The notes: a model not told the origin generated them from the letters alone. Positions 1 through 7,720 are shown, numbered from the stretch's first letter. The stretch is 11,237 bases of DNA from Alphaproteobacteria bacterium (GCA_024639035.1 JAHEJE010000056.1:1-11237); one strand, 5' to 3'. Program-made: numbers and translations.

Positions 1-66
1 ATCAAGAAACGCGATTTCTGCCCGGTCATCCACGGGTCGCCAGAGGCGTTCGCCGACATCCACTGA
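1..66 (+). CDS. C-terminal tail of an unidentified protein (partial)
   Basis: Frame 1 is open from the first base of the window to a TGA at 64-66 and encodes 21 residues ending in ...EAFADIH. The start and nearly all of the gene lie outside the window, and the fragment is too short to assign a family. The stop is only 14 bp before the next start codon on the same strand, so the two genes are probably cotranscribed. It is called real because of this tight spacing and because an AGGA ribosome-binding site follows immediately. No function is proposed. Confidence 0.5.
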   Translation: MKKRDFCPVIHGSPEAFADIH

Positions 67-80
67 TCCGAGGACCATAA

Positions 81-1640
81 TTGGAGCCTTCCCCCGTTTC
101 CCCGCAAGCTTGCGAACCCGCAGATACCTGTCGCGCGCGGCTCATCTCGTTGCCGACAATGATCGCGGTTCAGGCACTGGTCTCTGCCGCAGCGCTGGTG
201 GTCGAGATCCTGGCCGGGCGAATGCTGGCGCCCTATGTCGGCATGTCGATCTATACCTGGACGGCCATCATTGCAGTGGTGCTGGCCGGTCTTTCGGTCG
301 GTCATTGGGTCGGTGGCCTGCTGGCCCAGAAACCGCGCCGGGAGGGGCTGGGACTGACCGCTGTCTGCCTGGGCCTGGCATCGCTGACAACGGCGCTCAC
401 GCTGGTCTTTCTGCGCTGGTTTTCTGCCGCTATTTTGAGCAACGCTCCCGGCCCCGGTGCAGCCATCCTGATCCTGGCGACGGTCGTCGTGTTTCTGCCG
501 TCGTTTTTCGCCGGCACGCCTGCGCCGGTGCTGGCGCGGGCGGCCGTCGAACTGAAGCCAGGTGCCGAAGGCAAGGCGCTGGGGGCGATCTTCGCAGCCG
601 GTTCCATCGGCGCCATCGCCGGCACGCTGGCAACCGGCTTTGTGTTCATTGCCTGGCTCGGCACCAGCGTCACGATTGTTGCTGTCGCGGTGCTTTACGC
701 CGGACTGGCCGTCATGCTGGCCGTTGCCGCCGGGCACAGGCGTTATCACATCGCCGTCATCTGCAGCCTCGTCGGTGCCGCGGCAGTCTGTGCCTACAAC
801 CTGACGGCGCAATCGGTGTGCACGAAAGAAAGCCGCTACTACTGTATCCGCATTCTGGATTTCACCGGGCAGGTCGGCGCCCCTGCCAAACTGATGGTGC
901 TGGATCATCTCGGGCACGGCATCAATGTCGCCGACCGCCCCGGGCAGCTGGTCACGCCCTATGTGGCACTGATCGACACGGTCATCACGAAGCGGTTGGG
1001 CGGCAAGCCGCGAACATCGTTCTTCATCGGCGGCGGTGCCTACACCCTGCCGCGCGCCTGGCTGGCAGCACAGCCGCAGGCAAAGATCACGGTCAGCGAG
1101 ATCGACCCCGATGTGACGATGCTGGCGCGCCGGGAAATGTGGCTTCAGAAGACCGGCATGACGGTTGTCCACCAGGATGCACGGGTTGCCCTGCGCGACA
1201 GCCCGGAGCGATATCAGGTCATCATCGGCGATGCGTTCACCGACATTGCCGTTCCGGCTCACCTGGTCACCCGGGAGTTCTTTCAACTGGTGCGCAGCAA
1301 ACTTGCCCAAGACGGCATCTACGCCATGAACGTTGTCGATCATGCCGGCAGGACCATGGCCATGCTGTCGGTGTACCGGACGCTTCGATCGGTCTTCGAC
1401 AACGTCGAGGTGTTTGCCGAGGAAGGCGATCTGGCTTCAGGCGGCCGGACCACCTTCGTGTTGTTTGCCTCAGCTTCCGCTAGCGGCTTGGCCAGGCTTG
1501 CCGATGCCGACGACGGCGAGCGCATCTTCGTGCGACTGGCAGCGCAAAAGCTGCAGGACCTGGCGTTGAGACGCGATGCACTGCTGTTGAGCGACGATCA
1601 TTCACCGATCGATCGACTGGTCGGAATTGGCGAGCTATAA
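81..1640 (+). CDS. Membrane-anchored (MFS-fused) spermidine synthase-like protein
   Basis: The 519-residue protein has two parts. Residues about 27-240 are very hydrophobic, with roughly six to seven likely membrane helices. Residues about 270-500 resemble the SpeE/spermidine synthase fold. Visible landmarks are a SAM-site glycine loop (FIGGGAYTLPR, about 314-325), an acidic loop (SEIDPD, about 340) and GDAFTD at about 382 in the aminopropyltransferase-like active-site region. Proteins with this fusion are usually annotated as fused MFS/spermidine synthase. Their true substrate is mostly unknown, so polyamine synthesis is only a family-level inference. The start is TTG at 81, with AGGA at 71-74 six bases upstream. 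The next in-frame ATG is at 159 and would remove a soluble N-terminal tail without touching the helices. The gene follows the upstream gene by 14 bp. It ends 13 bp before the stop of the convergent hydrolase gene, leaving no room for a separate terminator. Confidence 0.85.
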   Translation: MEPSPVSPQACEPADTCRARLISLPTMIAVQALVSAAALVVEILAGRMLAPYVGMSIYTWTAIIAVVLAGLSVGHWVGGLLAQKPRREGLGLTAVCLGLASLTTALTLVFLRWFSAAILSNAPGPGAAILILATVVVFLPSFFAGTPAPVLARAAVELKPGAEGKALGAIFAAGSIGAIAGTLATGFVFIAWLGTSVTIVAVAVLYAGLAVMLAVAAGHRRYHIAVICSLVGAAAVCAYNLTAQSVCTKESRYYCIRILDFTGQVGAPAKLMVLDHLGHGINVADRPGQLVTPYVALIDTVITKRLGGKPRTSFFIGGGAYTLPRAWLAAQPQAKITVSEIDPDVTMLARREMWLQKTGMTVVHQDARVALRDSPERYQVIIGDAFTDIAVPAHLVTREFFQLVRSKLAQDGIYAMNVVDHAGRTMAMLSVYRTLRSVFDNVEVFAEEGDLASGGRTTFVLFASASASGLARLADADDGERIFVRLAAQKLQDLALRRDALLLSDDHSPIDRLVGIGEL

Positions 1641-1653
1641 ATTACCTTTGGTA

Positions 1654-3051
1654 TCAGCCGGCCAGTCGGGTGAGGATGTGCCGAAAACGCACGAGCGGGG
1701 ATTGATCCCGCATCATTCCGATCGGAATGCTGAAGTGGCCGCGGCGATAGACAAAGCGGTTCTCGGCGGGCAGGCCCCACTCATCATTGAGAGTTGTGGC
1801 GCCGTCGAACGGTGTGACGTTGTCGTGATCGCCGAGCACGGTGACGATGTTTGCCGGATCGACCACCGTGCGTCCCTCGGCTTCAAGCAGGGGCATGTAG
1901 TGCCGAACCAGGTCGGACCGCCAGCCGTGCTGCATGGTTGCCTGGGCGACGCCCCAGATCTTGGCGAGTTCGCCATGCACGACGGCTTCCTCGATATGGC
2001 CGCAGTGGGTGACGAGGAACATTGCGTCCGGCCGCAGCCGCTCCGGCCAGTAGCGGGCCTTGTCGGCAATGGTCTGGGCCGTCATGGCGCCCAGGCTACT
2101 GCCGCCGATGGCGATCGGCGCGGAGGTGGTCGAACGAAACCAGTCGATCAGCACCGCCCATTCCCGGGCCGCCGATGTGAACAGATCGAGAGCGCCCATA
2201 GGTGCCGTGGCGATGAATTTTTCACCGCCATACATTCCGTCCGGGACGCGGCGGCCGTGCCACGGCGCCTCGGGCCGAACGACCCGGATGCCCATCTTGA
2301 CCATCGCCTCGACCTCATCGACAAGCCCGCGCCAATGATCGAACTCGACACAGATGCCGTGGCCGAAAATCAGAGTCGGCGCATTGGCGCTGTCAGCCGG
2401 CTCGTAGACCCGCGCGATGACCTGATCGCCCATGCGGGCGACCGGCGAGGCAAAGCGAAGCCAGTAGTTGCGCTCACCGTTGTGGCCGCGCACCGGGTGC
2501 GAGACCGTCACCTCGGGCATCGGGTCCGGCAGTGCGAAGGCCTTGGCGTGATCGTCGACCAGCGGATCGTAAACCGCCGCGACTTCGGCCGGTGTCGGTA
2601 TCTGCCATCGGATCGGGTTCACCTTCGCGGCAAGCCGCAGCGGAATGAAGATGCGCCGCAGGTTATTGTAGTCACTGCGATGACATAAGCGGGTGTGTTC
2701 GGTTTGCGAGGCCGTTTCGATGGTGGGCTGGCGTGGGCCAAAGATAACGTCTGCCCACTGGCGCTCGATATCGACGACGCGGTGGCGCACCTCTTCGAAA
2801 CGGCTGAGCGTGCGTTGGACGCTGGCCTGCAGCTTTGCCGTCGGGGCGATGCCGGCTTCGTCGAAATACCGTTCAACCGAGCCTTCAGCGGCGCGCGCGG
2901 CTGCCCACAATCGCGACAGCGGAATGAACCCATGGGCGATGGAGATCAGCGCCAGCTTGTCGAACCACGGGCGGGCCAGCAGGCTGCCGACCGGCGTGCG
3001 CAGCGCCGCGACCACGACTTCCTGGGTTGAGGCGCGCCCGGGCGACGTCAT
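1654..3051 (-). CDS. Alpha/beta hydrolase, ABHD18-like
   Basis: This 465-residue protein has the signatures of an alpha/beta hydrolase. The nucleophile elbow GSSLG lies in AIGGSSLGAM, with the nucleophile Ser at about residue 319. An HG oxyanion-hole motif is seen in IFGHGICVEF. Candidate acid and base residues follow in VLGDHDNVTPF and YRRGHFSIP near the C-terminus. The long N-terminal extension, and the segments FDHWRG and EAPWHGRR before the elbow, resemble the ABHD18/DUF2048 branch rather than a classical short esterase. That subfamily call is from memory of the family and is the less certain part. The substrate is unknown. The ATG start lies 13 bp downstream of the stop of the acyltransferase gene on the same strand, with only a weak GGGG Shine-Dalgarno match, so translation is probably coupled. 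That neighbour suggests an acyl-lipid ester as substrate (inference). Confidence 0.8.
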   Translation of the reverse strand: MTSPGRASTQEVVVAALRTPVGSLLARPWFDKLALISIAHGFIPLSRLWAAARAAEGSVERYFDEAGIAPTAKLQASVQRTLSRFEEVRHRVVDIERQWADVIFGPRQPTIETASQTEHTRLCHRSDYNNLRRIFIPLRLAAKVNPIRWQIPTPAEVAAVYDPLVDDHAKAFALPDPMPEVTVSHPVRGHNGERNYWLRFASPVARMGDQVIARVYEPADSANAPTLIFGHGICVEFDHWRGLVDEVEAMVKMGIRVVRPEAPWHGRRVPDGMYGGEKFIATAPMGALDLFTSAAREWAVLIDWFRSTTSAPIAIGGSSLGAMTAQTIADKARYWPERLRPDAMFLVTHCGHIEEAVVHGELAKIWGVAQATMQHGWRSDLVRHYMPLLEAEGRTVVDPANIVTVLGDHDNVTPFDGATTLNDEWGLPAENRFVYRRGHFSIPIGMMRDQSPLVRFRHILTRLAG

Positions 3052-3064
3052 TGATTACACCCCA

Positions 3065-4489
3065 TCACTTGGCTTCAAGCGTGGCACCGAGCTGGATAAT
3101 GGAATTGGCATGGTATTGCAGCAAATCCCGTTCTTTATCGTTGATGGCGATTGTGTCCTGCGAGCCGGTCTGGACCAGCTCGAGGTCGGTCATCAGTTGC
3201 AAGCCGGACGCCACGGCCTCCTTCTCACCTCCCGGCTTCATGCCGGCATGGGCGCCCAGCGAGCGCAGCCTGTCAATCTCCTGGAGCGCCGCGCGGCTCA
3301 GCAGGTCCGCGGTCAAGGGCTTGTCAGTCCTGAGCAGTATCATGGCGAGCACAGGCACCGCCAGTACCGGGATGACGCAGGTGACCTGGCGATGCAGGTC
3401 CTCGCCGAGCGCGGTGATGGCGCTGGAGAACTGTTCCTGGCCGAGATCGACGAAAGAAAGCCCGTTGCTCTGCGACCAGGCGCGCAGCGACAGCGGCTCG
3501 CCGAAGTTGGCAGCCGCGACGCCGAACCCTTTGCGTCGGCCGGTGATCTTTTGCCAGATCTGTTCAACCACGAACTTCACCGTCGACCCCAGAACGAAGC
3601 TGGCACTGCGATTGCGGAAATCGGTGTCCCGGTTGGCGATCAAAACCCGTTCTTCAATGACGCGGTCGAAATTGGTACCGACGGGAATGAACAGGATTTC
3701 GCGTTTCCCGGCTGCATCGAAGTCTTGGCAGACATAACTGAGCAGGCCCAGCTTGGGCGGATTGACCTTGCCATTGCGCGACAAGCCGCCTTCGGAGAAT
3801 ATCGCGTGCGGCACCCCGGCTGCCGTTGCCATCTGCACGTAGCGCCGTAGGACAACCCGGTACAGCGGGTTGTCGTGACTGCGGCGCAGGATGTAGGCGC
3901 CGGCCAGCCGCAGGATCGGCCGGAAGGGCCAGATGCGCGCCCACTCCCCGGCGCCATACGACAGTGCGGCGCGATTGGAGGCGAGGTAGCTGACCAGCAG
4001 GTAGTCCATGTTGCTGCGGTGGTTGATGAAAAACACCACCGAAGTATCTTCCGGCAGCTGTTCGCGGGCCGCCTCGTGCACCCAGCCGGCATTGACTTGG
4101 TAGAACGAGCGCAGCAAGCGCCGGGCGATCCGGTAGCCGAGGCGGAAATAGATGTAGGCATTGAACGACGGCACCATCTCGCGGGCGAACATGACCACTT
4201 CGGCCATCACGCCATCGCGGGTGACGCCCCTGTCTTCGGCCACACGGGTGACGGTCTCGAGCACTTCGGGGTCATAGACGAGACGATCGATCAGCACCTG
4301 GCGCTTGGTGAGCTGGAAGGTCGGCAGCTTGAGACCGAAGCGCTTGTTGACGTCACTGATCACCGTGTTGGCGATCCGGCGCCAGAACCAACGAATGGCG
4401 GGCAGGAAGAAATGGTTGACCAATGCCAGGATCGCCAAGGCAACTATGACAACCGCCAACCAGCTCGGCAAAGTTATGGCACCCGACAT
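3065..4489 (-). CDS. PlsB-like glycerol-3-phosphate / lysophosphatidate acyltransferase
   Basis: The protein is a membrane-associated acyltransferase that would transfer an acyl chain to glycerol-3-phosphate or a lysophospholipid at the inner membrane. All four PLSAT motifs can be read in order: catalytic HX4D as HRSNMD (about 157-162), motif II as ILRRSHDNPLY, motif III as FSEGGLSRNGK (from about 231), and motif IV as FIPVGTNFDR (about 266-275). These match PlsB more closely than PlsC. At about 474 residues it is far shorter than E. coli PlsB (about 807), as is common for alphaproteobacterial PlsB-like proteins. One hydrophobic helix lies near the N-terminus (SWLAVVIVALAILALVNHFF). Two starts are possible: GTG at 4495 and ATG at 4489. 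The ATG is preferred because AGGGG lies five bases before it. The hydrolase gene follows after 13 bp. The reaction is inferred from the motifs, and the exact acyl acceptor cannot be told. Confidence 0.85.
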   Translation of the reverse strand: MSGAITLPSWLAVVIVALAILALVNHFFLPAIRWFWRRIANTVISDVNKRFGLKLPTFQLTKRQVLIDRLVYDPEVLETVTRVAEDRGVTRDGVMAEVVMFAREMVPSFNAYIYFRLGYRIARRLLRSFYQVNAGWVHEAAREQLPEDTSVVFFINHRSNMDYLLVSYLASNRAALSYGAGEWARIWPFRPILRLAGAYILRRSHDNPLYRVVLRRYVQMATAAGVPHAIFSEGGLSRNGKVNPPKLGLLSYVCQDFDAAGKREILFIPVGTNFDRVIEERVLIANRDTDFRNRSASFVLGSTVKFVVEQIWQKITGRRKGFGVAAANFGEPLSLRAWSQSNGLSFVDLGQEQFSSAITALGEDLHRQVTCVIPVLAVPVLAMILLRTDKPLTADLLSRAALQEIDRLRSLGAHAGMKPGGEKEAVASGLQLMTDLELVQTGSQDTIAINDKERDLLQYHANSIIQLGATLEAK

Positions 4490-4937
4490 CGACACCCCTG
4501 CTGAAATCGCACTGCTTCATATGAGACCAGCAAACGACTGCCTCGCAAGGCAATTGTGCGCCATAAACGCCACGCTGCCAAATCGGCAGGCTCGCTCGCC
4601 GTGCCTGCAGACGCCGGGCCAGGAATTCGCATCGCGCAAACCGGGTGTCATTCCAGAGGCCCGTGGAGGTCGACGAGGTCGTTTTCCCCAACGCCTTATG
4701 ACCATGGATGGAATCGTCTATCGCCCCAGTTGAGTTCAGCGACAGCTTCCGGATTGCGGACATACGCCAGTTTCGCTTCGACGCCCACTCTGCGCTTTTA
4801 TTCACCGTGGGGATACAGCACGCAAGGTGTCTGAATCTGAAGGCACAGCGGATGTCAATGTCTATAGCATGTCAGGAGTGCGGTTGACCCAAATGAGACA
4901 TGAATACACACAAAGTAATGCATTTTTCTCCGAGCAC
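4490..4937. other. Intergenic stretch of about 450 bp without a recognisable gene
   Basis: Open frames here on both strands encode arginine/serine/proline-rich or low-complexity products with no family signature and no convincing ribosome-binding site. They also run into the acyltransferase gene on the other strand. It should hold the promoter of the acyltransferase-hydrolase unit (reading leftwards) and the 3' end of the RidA transcript. No clear -35/-10 pair or rho-independent terminator was found. The only local dyad is a weak 5-bp stem (TGCCT 4539-4543 with AGGCA 4548-4552). Base composition falls from GC-rich to nearly balanced across this stretch. Confidence 0.5.
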
Positions 4938-5315
4938 TTACTGGGGCAGCGCTGCTGTAACAACCATTTCGATGATAGTTGCGGGTGTTGGCAATTCGGA
5001 GACGGCGATGCAGGCACGCACGGGATAAGGCTCAAAGAAGAAGCGTTTATAAACTTCATCAACTGCGGGCTTATGTTCCAGGGACGTCAAATAGATTTGC
5101 ACCAGAGTTACATCCGAAAATTCTGCACCAGCCGCTTCGAGAGTAGCCTTTAAATCGGCAAACGTGACCTCAGCCTGCAGCGTTGCGTTGCCATTTTCAA
5201 TTGTACCATCCGACCGTATCGGTACATGAACCGAGTGCAGTGTGCCATTCGACGCAATAGCCCAGGCATGAGGAGCAGGTGGCTTCTTGAAACTTGTTTC
5301 AATGATGCGGTGCAT
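4938..5315 (-). CDS. RidA/YjgF/UK114 family protein
   Basis: The 125-residue protein from the ATG at 5315 matches the usual RidA length and layout. It has a central QAEVTFADLKATLEAAGAEF segment, then VTLVQIYLTSLEHKPAVDEVYKRFF, then the PVRACIAVSELP segment. The Arg in PVRACIAV corresponds to the conserved Arg that binds the substrate carboxylate in RidA enamine/imine deaminases. The usual family role is to hydrolyse reactive 2-aminoacrylate-type intermediates in the cytoplasm, but many paralogues have other or unknown substrates. Longer in-frame starts exist (TTG at 5354, ATG at 5321). The ATG at 5315 is preferred because AGGA lies nine bases upstream of it and the length then fits the family. 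The sequence is much less GC-rich than the genes to its left, which suggests recent acquisition or accessory DNA. Confidence 0.85.
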   Translation of the reverse strand: MHRIIETSFKKPPAPHAWAIASNGTLHSVHVPIRSDGTIENGNATLQAEVTFADLKATLEAAGAEFSDVTLVQIYLTSLEHKPAVDEVYKRFFFEPYPVRACIAVSELPTPATIIEMVVTAALPQ

Positions 5316-5418
5316 GAGCATAAATCCTTGTGTTTCTATCCACGGAACCCCCAAGTCTTGCGAATTTCGTTGCCACTATGAGAAAGCCTGAAGCATCCAT
5401 TGCCAAGTTAACCCTCGT

Positions 5419-5907
5419 TCAGATTCGTCTGGTATCCGGTGAAGCAACGTCTGTTACCTTTGAGGTTTCCAGGAATTCACGAAAGCTTCTGCTATAAGCC
5501 AGTCTCTTGTCCTGCCACCAAATCTGCATCCCCGGAGTGTGATAGAACCACAGGATGTTTTCGCGATGAGCACTCCAAAAGTCTTCAGTCACCAGTCCGG
5601 AACGGTGCTGGAAAAACAGGTTCTCAAACGTTCGAAATTGACTGGTGCCAATCGCTGCAAAGCGAAAAAACTCATCCTCGCTAAGTTGGTCCGGGGACAC
5701 CAAGCCAAGCCGGTAGATCCGGCTGAGCTCACTGCTTGATGCTATTGTTGCCGCAGTTTCCGCAAGCGCAATTGTAGTCAGATGATGGGCCTGGGAGTAC
5801 ATGGCCTGTGTGTTCCTGCGAACCTGAAGCGCCAAATAAACGACTGAAAGGACAACCGCGATTGCGGCAAGCGCCCCTGATATGGCTGAAACTGCCGTCC
5901 AGTTCAT
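5419..5907 (-). CDS. Small single-pass membrane protein of unknown function
   Basis: The 162-residue product starts with a strong N-terminal membrane helix (AISGALAAIAVVLSVVYLALQV, about 8-29). A short basic stop (RRN) follows, then a soluble helical domain rich in aromatic residues (FFRFAAIGTSQFRTFENLFFQ, and later WWQDKRLAYSRSFREFL). The pattern matches a widespread family of uncharacterised proteobacterial proteins of about 160 residues, which begin with a similar MNW...VYLALQVRRNT segment. No catalytic motif is seen. The ATG start is well supported by GGAGG five bases upstream, with a second AGGAGG a little further up. The gene lies about 100 bp upstream of the RidA gene on the same strand, so they may share a transcript. 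It is divergent from the TPR gene. Confidence 0.75.
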   Translation of the reverse strand: MNWTAVSAISGALAAIAVVLSVVYLALQVRRNTQAMYSQAHHLTTIALAETAATIASSSELSRIYRLGLVSPDQLSEDEFFRFAAIGTSQFRTFENLFFQHRSGLVTEDFWSAHRENILWFYHTPGMQIWWQDKRLAYSRSFREFLETSKVTDVASPDTRRI

Positions 5908-6025
5908 GGCGCCCTCCTATCCTCCTGAAAATTAAGTGAACGGGGCTCTTGCGAGTAACCCACGCTGAACGATCCAATTTGTTGAGCATTGTGTTATTGT
6001 CGAAACAACGGTTCGGGACAGAGAA
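5908..6025. promoter_or_regulatory. Divergent intergenic region between the membrane protein and TPR genes
   Basis: This 118-bp gap separates two divergently transcribed genes and must carry promoters for both, unless they are read from further away. The leftward gene has clear AGGAGG and GGAGG ribosome-binding sequences. The rightward gene has only a weak AGAGA-like sequence just before its ATG. No convincing -35/-10 pair with good spacing could be picked by eye. Confidence 0.4.
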
Positions 6026-7300
6026 ATGCTCACAGATCGATATGGAAATGAGCTAACCACTAGGTCGGTCGCGGCGCAAGACGCCTACATTGAGGCTGTT
6101 GATCGTTTTCTGGCAGCTGACGGGGGTGTTGAGCATGCATTCCAGAGATCGATTGCTGCAGACGACGGGTTCGCCTTGGCTCATTTGGGGCTCGCCCGTT
6201 ATCGCAATGCACAAGGAAATCCAGCAGAGGCCAAGAGCGCACTGGAAGCGGCTCGCAAGCTGGTTGGCGGCGTCACAGATCGGGAGGTCGGTCAGATTAA
6301 CGCCCTTGGCTTGTTGATCGAGGGCAATTCTGCTGAGGCATACAAGGCTGTTCGAGTCCATCTTGCAGACCATCCCCGGGACGCAATGGCGACTCAAACT
6401 TGTACCACTGTGTTTGGCCTGATCGGATTTAGTGGTCAGCCGGGCCGCGAGGCGGAACAGCTCGCCTTTACAACCGAGTTGGCGCCACACTACGGCGATG
6501 ATTGGTGGTTCCTGTCCCAGCATGCGTTTTCTCAAGTCGAGGTCGGACAGATTGGACCGGCTGAGGCGAATATCGAGCGCTCGCTGGACGGAAATCCTCG
6601 CAGCGCACAAGGTGCCCATATTCGTTCGCACATCTACTATGAAAACGGCGAGCAAGAAGCGGGCTATAAATATCTTTCCGATTGGAGGCGCGAATACGAC
6701 AAGACCGGATTGCTGCATTGCCATGTCTCCTGGCATGTGGCGCTGTGGGCATTGGAGCAAGGCAACCTCGATGAAATGTGGCGGACAATCGACACCGACA
6801 TTTTTCCCGGTGCCGCCATTGGACCGCCTTTGGTCGTGCTGTGTGACTCTGCAGCGGTGCTTTATCGGGCCAGTCTCATGGGGGTAGCTGTTCCTCCAGA
6901 GCGCTGGCAAACCGTGTGTGAGTACGCCTCCAAGTACTTTCCAAACACAGGCGTTGCCTTTGGTGACGTACACGCCGCACTTGCATTTGCGATGGCTGGA
7001 GATGGTGCGGAGCTTGGCAGAATTATTTCTGATGCAAAGGGACCTGCCGGCAACGTGGTGTGCGATCTGGCTGAGGCTTTTGGTGCAATCGCCCAACAGA
7101 ATTGGACCGAAGCTGCCATGCATTTGACTAAAGCCATGTCCGATCACGCCCGTATCGGAGGAAGCAAAGCTCAGCGCGATTTGATCGAATTCGCCATGGC
7201 CGCAACGCTGCTCAAACAGGGTCAAGCCGAGGAAGCACGCCGGCTACTTTCTATTCGCCGTCCGGTCATTTCGCCGAACAAGGTTGTTAGGGGAATGTAG
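6026..7300 (+). CDS. Tetratricopeptide-repeat protein, TTC38-like
   Basis: This 424-residue protein is largely helical, with TPR-like helix pairs. The clearest are FALAHLGLARYRNAQGNPAEAKSAL split over two helices near the N-terminus, FSQVEVGQIGPAEANIERSL in the middle, and FAMAATLLKQGQAEEARRLL at the C-terminus. The central HCHVSWHVALWALEQGNLDE segment resembles a hallmark stretch of the TTC38 family, in which a His/Trp-rich helix precedes a short acidic turn. No enzyme motif or signal peptide is visible, so it is probably a cytoplasmic scaffold or an uncharacterised protein. The ATG start has only a weak AGAGA sequence upstream. Nothing in the neighbours indicates a partner. A 390-residue open frame on the opposite strand is an antisense shadow. 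Confidence 0.75.
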   Translation: MLTDRYGNELTTRSVAAQDAYIEAVDRFLAADGGVEHAFQRSIAADDGFALAHLGLARYRNAQGNPAEAKSALEAARKLVGGVTDREVGQINALGLLIEGNSAEAYKAVRVHLADHPRDAMATQTCTTVFGLIGFSGQPGREAEQLAFTTELAPHYGDDWWFLSQHAFSQVEVGQIGPAEANIERSLDGNPRSAQGAHIRSHIYYENGEQEAGYKYLSDWRREYDKTGLLHCHVSWHVALWALEQGNLDEMWRTIDTDIFPGAAIGPPLVVLCDSAAVLYRASLMGVAVPPERWQTVCEYASKYFPNTGVAFGDVHAALAFAMAGDGAELGRIISDAKGPAGNVVCDLAEAFGAIAQQNWTEAAMHLTKAMSDHARIGGSKAQRDLIEFAMAATLLKQGQAEEARRLLSIRRPVISPNKVVRGM

Positions 7301-7550
7301 CCAGACAGCAACGCGCTAACGCTATCTTTTGCAAACTTGGCCGACTTCCGAAAATGGCACAACGCGGAACAATTAAGCCTTGCGGATTTCAGCCCGTTAT
7401 CGGGAGCGAAGCGGACTCAGCGGCAGAGACTTAGAGTCAAGTGACAAGCTGAACTCGTGGCGCTCGAACAGATACCTGCTTCGGAGGCGGGCGTGGTTTA
7501 TGTGAATTGGCGGTGGAGGCAGTCTGGAGCGAACCAGTCTCCAACGCTTT
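7301..7550. other. Intergenic stretch with no recognised gene
   Basis: The first half of the gap between the TPR gene and the ImmA-like gene shows no coding frame of note, no tRNA-like cloverleaf and no strong terminator hairpin. It probably contains the 3' end of the TPR transcript and the junction into the mobile-looking cassette. A short imperfect duplication (CAGTCTGGAG, then CCAGTCTCC) lies at about 7520-7542, and its meaning is unclear. Confidence 0.4.
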
Positions 7551-7552
7551 TA

Positions 7553-7720
7553 CCCTGATAACAGGGAAAGAACAGGGAAAAAAGCTGTTTTTCGGCCCTG
7601 AACGCCAAAATTTGTCTAAAATACTCGCGTAATATCAGTACCTTACAATTAAATTCCCTGCGCTAAATAACAGGGAAATTGTTTGGCGAAACAGGGAAGC
7701 AGCAGGCAAGTTGCAGGGAA
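7553..7720. repeat. Iteron-like CAGGGAA half-sites, direct and inverted, in AT-rich DNA
   Basis: Five direct copies of CAGGGAA start at 7562, 7573, 7671, 7692 and 7714. Inverted copies or cores lie at 7654-7660 (TTCCCTG), 7553-7557 (CCCTG) and 7596-7600 (CCCTG). The 12-mer ATAACAGGGAAA occurs twice, at 7558-7569 and 7667-7678. Several copies pair into dyads. CCCTG pairs with CAGGG around a 4-base loop at 7553-7566. CAGGGAAAAA at 7573-7582 pairs with TTTTT...CCCTG ending at 7600. TTCCCTG pairs with CAGGGAA around a 10-base loop at 7654-7677. Start-to-start steps of 11, 21 and 22 bp are near whole helical turns, as expected for protein-binding iterons. The stretch between the two clusters is AT-rich. 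The role (recombination site, partition site, origin or operator) is not known. Confidence 0.75.

Noticed and set aside
110..1483. 457-residue plus-strand frame inside the spermidine-synthase-like gene
   Set aside because: The Arg/Gly/Cys-rich translation is a frame-shifted shadow of the real frame, which has helices and a SAM-binding loop.
1627..3850. Long plus-strand frames opposite the hydrolase and acyltransferase genes
   Set aside because: They are antisense shadows common in GC-rich DNA. The minus-strand proteins carry full sets of catalytic motifs.
4539..4552. Small hairpin TGCCT-CGCA-AGGCA
   Set aside because: The 5-bp stem has no T-run and lies upstream of a gene, so it is too weak for a terminator or operator call.
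4353..4805. 150-residue minus-strand frame and overlapping plus-strand frames in the gap before RidA
   Set aside because: No recognisable domain, overlap with the acyltransferase 5' end, no ribosome-binding site, and mixed composition.
6053..7225. 390-residue open frame antisense to the TPR gene
   Set aside because: Its product is rich in Cys, His and Ser with no family signature and no ribosome-binding site. The plus-strand frame has clear TPR/TTC38-like helices.
7500..7545. tRNA or tmRNA 3' end as an integration site (TGGCGGTGGAGG...GAACC resembles a reversed tRNA tail)
   Set aside because: No acceptor stem, T-loop consensus or cloverleaf can be folded on the minus strand.
7577..7593. GAAAAA-loop-TTTTTC hairpin as a rho-independent terminator
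   Set aside because: The stem is almost all A-T and not followed by a separate T-run. It is better explained as part of the CAGGG dyad at 7573-7600.
7553..7720. CRISPR array
   Set aside because: Repeat units are 7-12 bp, unevenly spaced and in both orientations, and there are no cas genes.
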